This document shows, piece after piece, positions 33,261 to 44,260 of a DNA stretch of 64,000 bases (position 1 is its first letter; the number at the start of each line of letters is the position of its first letter). The DNA is taken from positions 45,620,501 to 45,684,500 of the forward strand of contig CM060830.1 in assembly GCA_030762175.1 (NCBI GenBank), in the 5' to 3' direction. Source of the DNA: Metallyticus violacea (lineage: Eukaryota > Arthropoda > Insecta > Mantodea > Metallyticidae). The notes beneath the pieces were generated by a model that worked only from the letters and a program-made list of their open reading frames with translations, had not been told where the DNA came from and made no database searches. The translations under genes were made by a program, and so were the position numbers.

Positions 33261-34880
33261 AGATATACCAACTTGCTAGACTAATCATGTTTTTCGAAAA
33301 ATTTATAATCCATAACCTATTTCAAGCTTCTCCTCTGTTAAAATCCGTTTATTTTTTTCTTCCTTCTCCCCCCTCATGTCTGTGCTTCTTAGCAACATAT
33401 TAGCTTTGGATGCGAACTTTGTTCACTAATCTAAATTGTACTTCCCAATGGAGATGTTACTTTTAGAAATTTAGGACTATATCTCTCCTACAGCACTTGT
33501 ACGATTTCTTTTGCACACAAATACACAGTAGAAAGTCTAGCTCGCACTTCCTATAGAAATGCTTCTGAAACGGTTGACGTGATAAACACGACTGAGCAAG
33601 TTCAATTGCCTGTCAGCATAATTTTAACTGCAATCTTACCGGGAATCGCGCGTCCATTCAGGCGGTTTTCGCTAGTATATACTAACTCTGATTGCGTAGT
33701 GGAATGAGTTCATGGTATATAACACCTTGGGAAGATGAGGGCCAAACATTCTTAAATTGAGATGCTTGTGCCCTCTATTACAGGGGAAAAGCCCTGTTTT
33801 TCTATATGGCCACACGTGGCAGGGCGATTTTGTGTCCTTATGGTGCTACTGTATGTAGTTCATGCGGACCTGTCGATTCTGCATGGTAATATCTCATTTA
33901 TGGCCATTTTGGTTTTTGAATTGCAATAATTCTATTCTATACAAATGTTAGTTATCACTTTCATTGCATTGGCACAACTGGCTATTTTTCCTGGGTGTTT
34001 TGTTTTAGCGCCTTTTTCTTGTTACATGATTTGTTTATCAAGCTTTTGTGCTGCTGTCTATAATTAATGTAAGATGCATAAACCAAGATCAGAATTTAGA
34101 AAAGTATCACCATCTGTCATGATTCAGGTAATATGTTTTATTTCTATTTTTAACAATTGAATGTCTAGCAAAATGGAAGTTTAACCTACAATATGACTTG
34201 TGCTGAGAACCTATCTATTGTTCTAAGACATTATTATTGTTGTTACGGGAGTGAGCTTGACGACCGCGCTATGATAAAACGCAGGAACCTGGAAGCAACT
34301 CAAATGTCTATTTAGATGATCGTAGCCCTGGAGGTCGGCAAGCAAAACACATTACATCTTAAACAAAGAGTTGAAACCAAAGTCTTAACTTACAGTATGA
34401 GATGTAAGGAAGAACAGTGCAAGAGAGCTCGATTGGCTGCTTGCGGTTGTACATGTTATCTCCCTATCTAATTAGTAGTGATGGAAAATTTACTACCATG
34501 GACGCGAAGTTGCCTTAGCACCAACCATACAATGAAGCTAACACTTAACTCTGCCTAGCGTTCCGATATAAACAGGTTTCTGTCATGCAACCACAAACTG
34601 TAATCCGCTTTCTCTGACGTCATACACCCTAACTCTCACGCCTGGCGTATGCTGATAACTTGTTTCCGAAGGAATCGTTACATTTCTGGTAATTAGTGAG
34701 AATATAGATAATTTTACAAATCTAACACCAAACAACGCTGCGAGTATTGTTCATTGTGACTGTTACAATTCAGTGCTTTGGGCGCTAAACGATATTTAAA
34801 AATGTAGATAGTTTTAGTCTAATTTCCATTTTTTATACAGCTGGCTTTATTTATTTTCCTAAATTATTTTATGCTTGTAG
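33261..34880. other. Intergenic stretch upstream of the candidate exon
   Basis: No SINE, transposase or long frame was recognised across about 1.6 kb, making this one of the least transposon-rich parts of the window. It could be intronic if the exon call that follows is right. Confidence 0.45.
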
Positions 34881-35068
34881 CTAATGTAAAAGAACCAAGT
34901 GAACCGCAGCAGTATGTTGCTCTTAAGAGGCAGAAGGATAGAATACAATATTCAGAGAATGAACAAAGCGAAACGCAACAGGAACTTAGACCAGAATTAA
35001 AAGAATTGCAAAAGGAAAATCGTGTCTGTATGCTGTCACTTGAAGGACACCAGGCTGTTAAGGAAGCG
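34881..35068 (+). CDS. Candidate internal host exon, coiled-coil-like
   Basis: An open segment is bounded by an acceptor-like tract (tttattttcctaaa...tgcttgtag, ending at 34,880) and a donor-like gcg|gtaaat at 35,068/35,069. The 188-bp piece encodes about 62 residues rich in Glu, Gln, Lys and Arg. Examples are YVALKRQKDRIQYSENEQSE and QELRPELKELQKEN, the heptad-like composition of a coiled coil. It begins inside a codon and ends on a codon boundary. No transposon motif is present in it. The gene is not recognised and no partner exon was found in the window. A chance frame of this length remains possible. Confidence 0.35.
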
Positions 35069-35789
35069 GTAAATTAAAGTGTAAAGAAATTGATCCTGAA
35101 CAGAGGAAATGTACCTTTCAGAGATACAGAGACTAGCCTCTTGCAATTTGTAGCAAAACCATATCAAACCACATTAACACAATTTCTAATAAAGCCTACG
35201 AGTTTTTTTTTTCCGGAAAAACAGTTGAAGGAGGTTGAAGACGGAGCAAAAATTGCTTAAAATAATAATTACTATCCACCACGAATATTGTAACAAAGGT
35301 GATGTTACTGCGCTGTTTTCTTCGAAATGAAAGCGCTCATCAATGTAGTTCCTACGATTCCAACGACTATTAGATATATATAACAATGTAATGCCTATTG
35401 ACTGTAGATGAGATAGAACGTCAATAGGTTATTTTACCTAATTCTAGGTCAAATATCGTCATACGCAGAGTTCGGATTTTCAGGCTCTTTTTAGAAAATA
35501 CCCGTGATCAATAGGCAAAAAGCAATACATTTCCCCTGTTGTTAAGCAAAAACTGTACATATCTGAAGTATATTTTGCCTACAATTTAGGAAAATTATCA
35601 GCAGCATATTGTCGCAGCCCACTTTATTAAAACCACTCGCTTTTACTGTATTAGAATACTTCTCAACATAACTGACTGGACTTTTTAAGGTTTAGTGCTA
35701 AAACTGTCCAAAATCTCAGATTAATCTTACGCCACTGAACAATGGTTACTGCTTGTGTTATGTACGAGCATGTCATAGGATCCTGTTAG
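35069..35789. other. Intergenic or intronic AT-rich stretch
   Basis: Nothing was recognised. A T run lies near 35,203-35,212. Confidence 0.45.
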
Positions 35790-36010
35790 GAAGGTGATAG
35801 AATAAAAGCACATAATTTATTTTTCAACATAATCTTCTTTCTCACATCTTCTATCCTACCAAAAAAGATAGTCGGAAGCTTTGGCTGCAAATTGCTGAAA
35901 GTGTTGGTGAATCTACGCTCCCGAAAGTCAGATGTCACTTTTGAAAACAGGTAATAGTCGTTGAGGGCTGCATGATAGATGATACTGGTGCGTTTAGAAT
36001 ACGCGAATTC
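35790..36010 (-). pseudogene. Mariner-type transposase C-terminal fragment
   Basis: On the minus strand the frame reads NDYYLFSKVTSDFRERRFTN, matching the post-catalytic block (S.DYHLFP.LK..L.GRRF) of mariner transposases. A neighbouring frame ends in CEKEDYVEK, the usual GDYVEK terminus. Upstream sequence up to about 36,470 has no clear catalytic motif. Confidence 0.5.
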
Positions 36011-36557
36011 TTCGCCTCCTCATTTCACGCCTCTTTTCCGTGTTGCATTAGCTCAGCTTCACCATTGCGTTCCTTTTATTGAAGTCTGTCTTCACATTTC
36101 CTCTTCAGTATCAAAAAATTGTCGCTGCTAACTTAATGAAGTTTGTGACCTTGTCCTTTATAGGTGTGCGGTGCTTTATCCTTCTTCCATTTCATTGATT
36201 GCTTTTAAAGGGGGTCATAGCAAAGGGCCATAATTTCGTTCCTGGTGAACGATGATTCCAATACTGCCCTGTCATTATCATAGCAAAGACAACATTCCAC
36301 ATGTACTTGCATTTAAACAGCTGAAAGAAGCACAGCCCAACGTTGCAACTGTTTCTTTTGTCTTCAGGCGCCTGTTACACTGAACTTCCTCCATGACAAC
36401 ATCGCGGAATGTGAAGGGGAAACTTCACTTGCACACTGTCAAGGCATTGTTTAGTGACATTGAATGAAAGTCCTTTTTTAGTTAAAAATTAATCGTTGCT
36501 CTGTGTTTATTTCCAAACAAATAAATGGCATGACCGGAAAGGAACTGTAGTACAGTC
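36011..36557. other. Intergenic stretch, no clear features
   Basis: Minus-strand frames here are free of recognisable motifs although the sequence is slightly less AT-rich than average. Confidence 0.4.
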
Positions 36558-36568
36558 CTGAAACATGT

Positions 36569-36878
36569 TAGTCGGTCCTGGTGGTGTAGTGGTTACCATA
36601 CTTGCCTCCTAGACCCCAAGATCACGGGTTCGAACCCGATCAGGACCGATGGATTTTTTCGGGCGTAGAAACCCTAAGTATGGCTTCCTTCGGAAGGGAA
36701 GTAAAGCCGTGGGTCCCGTGTCGTACATTTACGGCACGAAAAAGAACCTCAAGCCTGAAAGAGAGGCCTCTGAGCAAAATTTGTCGGCCGTTTCACGCCC
36801 TGAGTTGAATGGGACGCTGATGACCTGAGCTGTTATAGAGCGTCCATAAATAAATTAATCAAAAAAAAAAAAAAAAAT
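36569..36878 (+). mobile_element. SINE-A, full length with 11-bp TSD
   Basis: This is the best-preserved plus-strand copy. The head has gtcggtcctggtggtgtagt and the box B gggttcgaacccgatcagg, and the body is complete to agcgtccataaataaattaa with a tail of A residues. The duplication ctgaaacatgt lies at 36,558-36,568 and 36,879-36,889. Confidence 0.95.
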
Positions 36879-36889
36879 CTGAAACATGT

Positions 36890-37181
36890 GTTTGAATACC
36901 GCAACGTATGAACCGTGGCTTTTCGTGCCAGGTCGAAATCTTATGGACCGCCTCTCGTAGCGTAGATTAGAAGGAGCTGTCATCTCACTGTGTGACCTGT
37001 ATTGGCCTTTTTGGCCGTGGGCAACACTGGCCAAACTAGAGATTTGCTACCCGCATCTCTTCCAATCTAAGTCGCGGAGAGCAACCCAGAGTGGTGACAG
37101 CATAACACCATCGATCGATAATGCACTGGAATTCTTCGCTACTGTGCTTTGTGGGCATAGTAAACTCGGATTTGGCCACGC
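36890..37181. other. Spacer with a less AT-rich patch
   Basis: The patch at 36,970-37,130 contains the palindrome ggcctttttggcc near 37,003-37,015 and the repeat cgatcgat near 37,112. No gene was recognised. Confidence 0.4.
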
Positions 37182-37262
37182 GTGCCTGGTCTAATGGATA
37201 AGTCGACAGAATGTGATTTTAAATATCACAGATTCCGGTCCCTCGGAGTACGTTTTTAGCGA
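37182..37262 (+). repeat. tRNA-Arg-like sequence, probably a SINE head
   Basis: The run gcgtgcctggtctaatggat followed by aagtcgacag resembles the D-arm of an arginine tRNA, and ttccggtccctcggag resembles a weak B box. The acceptor stem does not pair well, so a functional tRNA is unlikely. Confidence 0.4.
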
Positions 37263-37365
37263 ATTCCGAAGGAAAGATGTTTGAAAAATGTCTTCCTCCT
37301 TATCGATTCTACTTACTAGGCACCAAAATTGACGATGAAAACAAACATGTGTGTATGTTTTAATG

Positions 37366-37950
37366 CTCTAGCGGCCGCAATTTTTGTTTTTCTTCAACAA
37401 AACTCCGCATATAATGATCAATTAATAAAATATTTATCGAGTTCCCTAACCAGCAAAATTTACCCATTAGGAGGGGTGGAGTTAACCTTAAGAGATGCAT
37501 ATATTTATTTCTCTAGCAGCCGCAATTTTTGTTTTTTCCCCAGCGAAATTCGGCATATAACGATCAATTAACAAACAATTCATCGAGCTCGTTAATCAGC
37601 AAAATTAGACCATTGGGGATGAGGGTTAACCTAAAGCGAAAATTTAAAAATCGCTCTAGCGGGCGCAATTTTTTATTTTGCTAAAAAAACTTGGAATGTG
37701 CCATTGCAATAAAACAAGAAAAATAATTCCTAAAAATCAGCAAAATCACACTATTTGGATTTACCTAAAACCCAAAATTTAAAAATCGCTCTAATGGCAC
37801 CAATATTTCTTTTTCGTAATGAAATTTAGTATATACCATTTAAGCGAAATAAGAAAAATAGTTTCTGAAAATCAGGGAAATTTTACCATTAGGAGTGGGG
37901 ATAAACTTGCAAACCGAAATTTTAAAAGCGCCTTAGCTGCACCATTTATA
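37366..37950 (-). repeat. Tandem repeat array 2 (about 142-bp units)
   Basis: Four units start with ctcta at about 37,366, 37,511, 37,653 and 37,799, with a related end at 37,931, giving unit lengths of 145, 142, 146 and 132 bp. Each runs from a gcggccgcaattttt-type block through gaaatt(c/t)rg.atat, an aa-rich block, atcagcaaaat, accattaggagtgggg and ttaacc.taaa to aaatttaaaaatcg. The orientation is opposite to the arrays at 851 and 10,887. Units differ by point changes and small indels, so this is an old array. Confidence 0.8.
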
Positions 37951-38378
37951 CTGCTTCCTCCAAATTTCTGTAAACTGAATATGTAACTTCTCTGCTCTAG
38001 CTCTCTGTAATAACCTTCACAAATTCCACTTGCTGGGGAATTCCTTACAGTTAGTTTATGCAGCTCTTGCGTAACAGACTTTTTACCTTATTTTTTCATA
38101 ATTTCACGATTAAGCATGCTGATAACAGTGATCCGTTTTTACTTGACGCCAATAGCATACCGTTGCGTTAAAGAGACAAGCTCCATAACTCAGCTTCCAT
38201 CCATTATTATGTTGCACAGTTTAAAATGAAGGCTCCATTAATCAATCGCGCACTGGTCATGCCATAAATGAAAGTTGAATTGGCAGATTCAATGCCCCAA
38301 AAACGCTTGTCTAAGACCCCTCTATTATCTCTGAAGTTATTGTGAGGTTCTTCAGTTCATGAAATCTTTATACACATA
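37951..38378. other. Spacer, nothing recognised
   Basis: Mixed AT-rich sequence between the tandem array and mariner M2-B. Confidence 0.5.
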
Positions 38379-38380
38379 TA

Positions 38381-39651
38381 CGAGGGTAGGTTCAAAGTTA
38401 TGGCCAAACCATTTTCTAGGTATGATAAAGACAAAAACTATATTTACTTTTGAATATAGTTACTCTTAATTGCAATACAGTTGTCACATTTTTAAATTAA
38501 CATTTTAACCCCCCCCCCCAAATAATCAGAAGTCTTATATGCAAAACAGGCATAAACAGCATCCATCACTTCTTCGTCACACTTAAATTTCCTTCCTCGA
38601 AGGTCCTTCTTGAATTTTGAGAAGAGGAAATAGTCACTGGAAGCTATATATGGGCTGTAGGGTGGATGGTTGAACTCCTTAAAGCCACATTTCTTCATAG
38701 CTTCCTGTGCAACAAGAGCTGTGTGCATATGCGCATATTGTGAAGAAGGCACATACCACTACTCAGCTTTCCTCGCCTTTTCTTTTTGATGGAAGCACGT
38801 AGTCTGTACAGTAGACCAGCATAGTACTCCCCATTTACTGTAGTGTTGCTCTCCTTGAAGTCAATGAAGAGTACCTTCACAGTCCCAAAAGATTGTGGCC
38901 ATGCTTTTCTTGGTTGACTAAGTGACCTTGGCCTTTAGAGGCGCTGCTTCGCCAGGTTTACGTCACTCCATTGATTCTCTTTTGGACAAGGGATCATAGT
39001 AAAGGAGCATAGTTTCATCTCCTGTAACAATGGTTTGCAGAACTTCTCTCTCGTTGCCACTGCAGAGCTCCAAAAACGCCTGACAACAGATGACTCGTTG
39101 CTGCTTTTGGATCGAGGAAAGAAGTCTAGGCACCCATCTTGCACTGACCTTATTCATGTTTAAATGTTCATGAATAATTTGAAGGGCCGTTGTTTTAGAA
39201 AGGCCCAACCTTGCTTCTGTTTCTATAACTTTGAGCTGCCGATCTTCCATTATTTCTCCTTCCACAAGCGCAATGTTTTCAGGAGTGAGCACCTCCAAGG
39301 GCCGACCTGTACGTTCTTCGTCTTCAATGCTTTCTCGACCCATTCGAAAAAGTTTGTCCCATTCTTTTACGGTAGAATATAAGGGGAGATGCTTCCCCAT
39401 GTACACCGTCCAATCGCTGTTTAATTTCATTTTAGTAAATCCTTCTTTTGTGAAGAACTTAATACTAGCTCAATACTCCATTTTGAACATGTCACAATCT
39501 TCTACATATAGCCTTCTTTATGCAATTATATTTGAACAACTGAACACAGCGGAGCTGAAGTAACAGCTGAAATTATTTACTTAACAGATAAGGTTTTTGT
39601 GAAAGCGATAATCCTCATCGGTGAGACTGGAAATTTATAGACCTACCGTCG
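38381..39651 (-). mobile_element. Mariner M2-B, full length, inactivated
   Basis: The element has TA at 38,379-38,380 and 39,652-39,653. The ends read inward are cgagggtaggttcaaagtta and cgacggtaggtctataaat. On the minus strand the main frame (39,430-38,963, 155 codons from an internal Met) carries MGRESIEDEERTGRPLEVLT, RLGLSKTTALQIIHEHLN, VSARWVPRLLSSIQKQQ and TGDETMLLYYDP (first Asp). Later frames give TALVAQEAMKKCGF, with the second Asp motif altered by a small deletion, and PYSPYIASSDYFLFSKFK, with the third Asp changed to Tyr. At 1,271 bp it is the best reference for the M2 family here. Confidence 0.93.
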
Positions 39652-39653
39652 TA

Positions 39654-41074
39654 CTGACATTTTAGTTCTCCATTTTCTTAAGTTTAAAAAACTTTTTTGT
39701 GCCCATCCAGCTCTCTTTCAACATGACTTTAATAACATTTTGGCCTCTTCTTTCTTCAAACAAAATCGGTTACATTATCTCCTTGTCTGTCTAATCCTTC
39801 GACCTGTGGGCCATACTTCAGCATTCTTAAGGGTAATCCGTTTGACTCTATTTTGTTGCAATTGCTGATATTTACAAAACTTTAAGTTAGAACCTTTTCA
39901 GATAAAATGCGCCCTATATTAATCTCTTCAGCTACCTCATTTACTACAATATTTTTGCTGAAACAGTTCCTTAACCATTAAGAACGAAAAGTTTTGTCAT
40001 AGTAGTTTATTTTTTTGTACACTAGAGAAGTTAAATATCTCTCCAAGCACAATTGTCATGTCTCCCTCATCATAAATTGGCAACAGAAGCTTATTGAGAC
40101 CTCTCCAGTCACAAGCACCGATTACGCACGAAGTTTATCACCCTTTTCATGTTTACTTTTAGACAATGCTTCTATCAGAAGTAGCCGGTCTCTCATGTTC
40201 CACTAGGTAACATCCGTTTGGTGTACTGAAAGAGCTTCCGCTTGAGCATGATGAAACATTTAATACACTCGTACTGCACTGTGTCATCTTGTGCTCCACA
40301 CCTGCTTTTATCCAGATATCATTCATGCCCCACAATCAGTACTTCGCCCTAAAACTGTTACCAGTCGGTATAGAATGTTTAAACAATAGCAAGAAAAATG
40401 AGTAGAATAAAGCGTTGGCAAGAAGTAAAACCAGAGGGAAGCTAAGAATCAAATTACGGTCTACTCGCATGTTAACCCTACCTCCTAATTCTTTTTGGTC
40501 ATCACTGTTTAATTTAAAGCAAATGTCTCTTTTTTACAAGGGCAGCTTTATCATGTAATTCTGGGAAAACTCCATAATACTGCGCAATGAGCATTCTATC
40601 AAATTGTTAGGCAGTATTATTTCGTCCCACCACACCATATTAATAGCGCTTGCTTGATGTCACCTACAGGATTAGTAGCTTGGAACCACGGCAAAAAGTA
40701 GGCTTTTTAAAATGAGCAATCGACACATTTTTAAGAATAGAAGTTAAATTAAATGTAGCTGTTTGCTGGTGCCGAAAAACATAGTCAAGAAAGTGGCGAA
40801 TTTTCCGTCCGGTTGTGGTCATCCCTCGATGATCACATCTTCCGCATATATATATAAATGGGTGCACATTTTGGCTAAGTGCACAGACAGAAGATACTAG
40901 GATAAAATTTCTTCCGAATTCATTTTTACTTGCAGTAGGAGGAGGCTGGCATGTTGCGACTTAATTGTAAATAGACAAAACTGGCTAAACCTGGCCATTT
41001 TTATTGTAAACATTGTACATAAATAATACGAAAAATATACATGAATATTAGAATTATTGCATGTATGTTTGTTT

Positions 41075-41076
<2 letters not shown>
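39654..41076. other. Intergenic stretch, nothing firmly recognised
   Basis: Short frames at 40,015-40,206 (plus) and 40,664-40,867 (minus) lack known motifs. Confidence 0.45.
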
Positions 41077-41138
<62 letters not shown>

Positions 41139-41146
41139 CGCGTGTG
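41077..41146. repeat. (TG)n-(CG)n microsatellite
   Basis: About 54 bp of TG is followed by six CG units at 41,131-41,142. The alternating purine-pyrimidine run is a sequence type able to adopt Z-DNA. Confidence 0.95.
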
Positions 41147-41699
41147 AGTGCGTTCTTGTTAATTTTGTTACTTTCCTTTGCTAGAATTAATTTCAGAAAT
41201 AAGGCGTTTAATAAGAGCATGAACGGTCTTGCGATCCGTGCGACTGTGATGTGCAATATATGTGAACATGTAATAATTAAACCAAGGAGGATAGGAACTC
41301 GCCTTCACTACAACACGTGCTTGGAGTGGTATGAGTACTACGCTAGAGCCGAATTTGACAGGCGTAGTATAGAGTGTGGAAAATTAGAGCAGCATGGTAA
41401 AACTTGTGCGAGCATGCTTTAGAAACGAATAAAACACATCATAAAAGGTCTCCATCTATTAAAATATATAACTTATTGCATTGCTGCAAAAGTATTATAT
41501 ATTAATGTTTTATTTATTGTCGCTTTGACTGCATTGATTTTCTTGCGATGTGTGTAGGATTGTGAACTGAATACTATAAGTGCAAGTCTGTAGGGATATG
41601 AAACTACGAGTAAATGTATTAATGATGGCGCATATGAACTCGGAGTCCTTGGCGCGTCCTATCTGCATTCATCTTCTAACGAAGAACTCCTAATAAAAC
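41147..41699. other. Spacer with an unrecognised open frame
   Basis: The frame ending at 41,422 continues about 75 codons past the microsatellite and includes CNICEH and later cysteines. No known domain can be assigned. Confidence 0.35.
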
Positions 41700-41785
41700 C
41701 TTACCCAGACAATTTGACTTGACCGAGAGGCGAACCCAGAACATCAATATTAGTAGTCGCAAACGCTACCACTAATTCACGGAGG
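41700..41785 (-). repeat. tRNA-like sequence, probably a SINE head
   Basis: On the minus strand, gcctccgtgaattagtggta continues with gcgtttgcg (A-box-like), and ttctgggttcgcctctcgg gives a B-box-like block about 45 bp later. The spacing fits an internal Pol III promoter. The acceptor arms do not pair. Confidence 0.45.
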
Positions 41786-41999
41786 CGTTTGCAACAGTAC
41801 GTTTATCCACACCGCGTTGCCTGACCTTCTCATCTCACCCCACTGCAGTACAAAACCAGCCCCATTGAAAGGGACTAGAAGTTCGGAATTAGTCATTATG
41901 TAGAGTATAGACTGTATTTGTACTTGTATATGTTTGAAGCTTGTCTCATTGAAGTGCAGACGGGTGGTTTTCACCATTCTGTTAAACATTCGATGATGA

Positions 42000-42255
42000 G
42001 CTGTGCAAGAAAGAAAGGGAAAGGAAAGTAAGAATATATATAATGAAAGAAAAGAAAAGCAAATAAAGAACACAGAAAGAGTAAAACTGGCAAGTAGAAA
42101 TAAATAAATTATAAAAGAGAAGATGTGAATAAGGAAGAGAATAACAAAGAAATAGAAAAGCTAAAAAAGAGAGAGAAAGGAAGATGAAAGAAAGAGATAA
42201 ACAGTAAACGAAAGATAAAGGAAGAAAAGAAAGAAAGAAAAAAAAGAAAGATTGA

Positions 42256-42287
<32 letters not shown>

Positions 42288-42299
42288 AGGAAAGATTGA

Positions 42300-42335
<36 letters not shown>

Positions 42336-42430
42336 AGGAAAGATTGAAAGAAAGAAAGAAAAAAGAGATATATTAATAACGAAAGGAACAAAAAAGTTAA
42401 GAAGAAAGAAAAAGAAAAAAATAAAGACGG
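42000..42430. repeat. Long purine tract with (GAAA)n core
   Basis: The plus strand is almost pure purine. Two (GAAA)n blocks at about 42,253-42,292 and 42,301-42,340 are joined by a duplicated ggaaagattgaaag unit, showing an internal duplication of about 50 bp. Minus-strand frames across it are Phe/Ser/Leu artefacts. Confidence 0.9.
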
Positions 42431-43780
42431 AAAGGAAATCTTGCCATTGCTCAATACGCCAGGAAATTAATGCTACCTAATTACATCAAGCCGGTTGTAA
42501 GTGTATAAAATATTCATTTGCGATAACTATGGCGTTATTTGTTTATATTTGCGTTGTTTCAGAGCTTTACATCTAAGCACTTCGTTCTCCTGTATGTCCA
42601 CGACGGTCTTATGTGACATGAAGGACAACACAGCTGTCTTGGGCCGAGGAGAAATATAGTGCATAAACGGGCGTTGATGCGTAAACAAAACGTCGTTTGA
42701 ATGTCGCTAAAGAAACACTAGTCGGGGTCACTAGTACATGGGATATCAGTAAAATCCCCGGAGAAGGCGTATGCTCCGCGCGGTTAACTCAAGGACGGAT
42801 CCACGCAAGTTGAATATGCATAACCAGCAAGGCGTCACATGACTAGTCAAACCAGTTGTCATGGCGGTCAAGTTCAACATTGTTGTGCTGGAGGAAGGAA
42901 TCTCTCGGCGCATTGTGCGTTTATGTGCAGAGCACAGTGTTTCGAGTTCCGCTTCGTTGGCTTCTTCTGGGACGCATCATTTAACCGCTGCACATTCTCT
43001 GGAGTGTACATAATGAATCATAAATAATTGCCTATAAAGCAGCGGTTTACATTTCTGTAAATTGTAATTCAATGAAATAGACTTTGACCATGAAGTGGGA
43101 AGTTGTTATAAACAAGCCTTTCAGTTGTATTCTTAAATTGTATGCTTTTAAGAGTTTTTTGGGCTCAACAACAGAGTAAAGAAGGGAGGCGCAGGTCGTA
43201 AACACGCTGAAAACCATCTGTACATATTAATCTACGAGATCGCGGGGTAAAATCTGAGTTACACGACAGTGAATAAGTAAGTTGTATTTGTTCCAAAATA
43301 CTTTCCCTTTCATTCTGTACTACAGAAACCAACAATGCCACTTGTTCACAACATACTACCTCCTCGTCATAGGCGTGTAGTAGGTGGCCTTTATTTTTCA
43401 ACTTATTAAAAGTTTAGCCCTCACCCCTCTTATCATGTTAAAAAAAATGAAAACTATCTGTACAAAATTTCAGCTCAATCGGACAACTGCTTCGTGACCC
43501 TCAAACGCTTTGAATTTGAAACATAATTGCGTACAAAAGTCGTACACTCTTTCCTCTCTCCACCATTTTTTTATTCAGGCCACCCCACTTGTTTAAAAAC
43601 ATTTTGAATAAAATTTTCCAAAACTTAATTTGAAAATTTCTTGAAATAACATAAGAAATAATGTGTTTTTTTTAGTAACGCATACAACTTCTATATAAGA
43701 ATCACTTTTTTTTCAACAGTTATTTCTATAGAATCAAAACATTATGTGAAAGAACGAACATTGAACTTTTTTTTTCTAAG
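42431..43780. other. Spacer including a less AT-rich 400-bp patch
   Basis: From about 42,590 to 43,020 the sequence is noticeably richer in G+C and CpG than its surroundings and contains a 62-codon frame at 42,839-43,027 with several cysteines. A minus-strand frame at 43,165-43,401 encodes 78 residues of unknown kind. It could be a regulatory or exonic patch or an unrecognised repeat. Confidence 0.35.
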
Positions 43781-43784
43781 AGAA

Positions 43785-44260
43785 TTTAGTAACAGTTTGC
43801 TATTGTTTATATCTGGCAATGATCATTAAAACTAATTGTTTCTCAGGTTCATCTTTTGTGAGAATGTTATGTAATCTTTAATGAGTTTGACTCCTCTTTC
43901 TGCAACGTCACTCACAAGTATCTTCTCAATGTTTTAATCAGGATCATCCGTCCAAATTGAAGGGTCTTTGTCGAGGAAATCGGAGCTGATAGAAAATTTT
44001 GTTAAGAGAAATTTTGTACCAGGAGTTACAAAAGACGAAAACTCGATGTGTGTAAAGGAAGAAAAGCCATTTTGGTGCAGAATGTACTTCTTCAGTTGAT
44101 TTTTTTTCTTCTTCCTCCTCTTCTTCACATTGTCTTCTTGCAGATAACTCCAGTCATGTTGGAACATTGTCATCAAATAAGGACAGAGCCAGAGTTTCGT
44201 GAAATAAGTTTCAGAGATGGTTGGGAAAAATTTTGCTGCAGGTTACTCATTTCTGAGTCA
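43785..44260 (-). pseudogene. Remnant of an uncharacterised repeat protein (AERGV motif)
   Basis: On the minus strand, FSSFVTPGTKFLLTKFSIS, then DFLDKDPSIW, then after one stop EKILVSDVAERGVKLIKDY. The order FVT…FL..DP..W…V.D.AERGV.LI.D(F/Y)N matches a protein found in many copies in arthropod genomes. It usually continues with LTKDEEQ, which here has decayed to SQKMNLRNN. It is generally regarded as mobile-element related; the class is not established here. Flanking poly-lysine runs come from A-rich tracts. Related decayed sequence may extend upstream to about 44,940. Confidence 0.6.

Noticed and set aside
42161..42454. 97-codon Phe/Ser/Leu-rich frame
   Set aside because: It is the translation of the complementary strand of a (GAAA)n tract.
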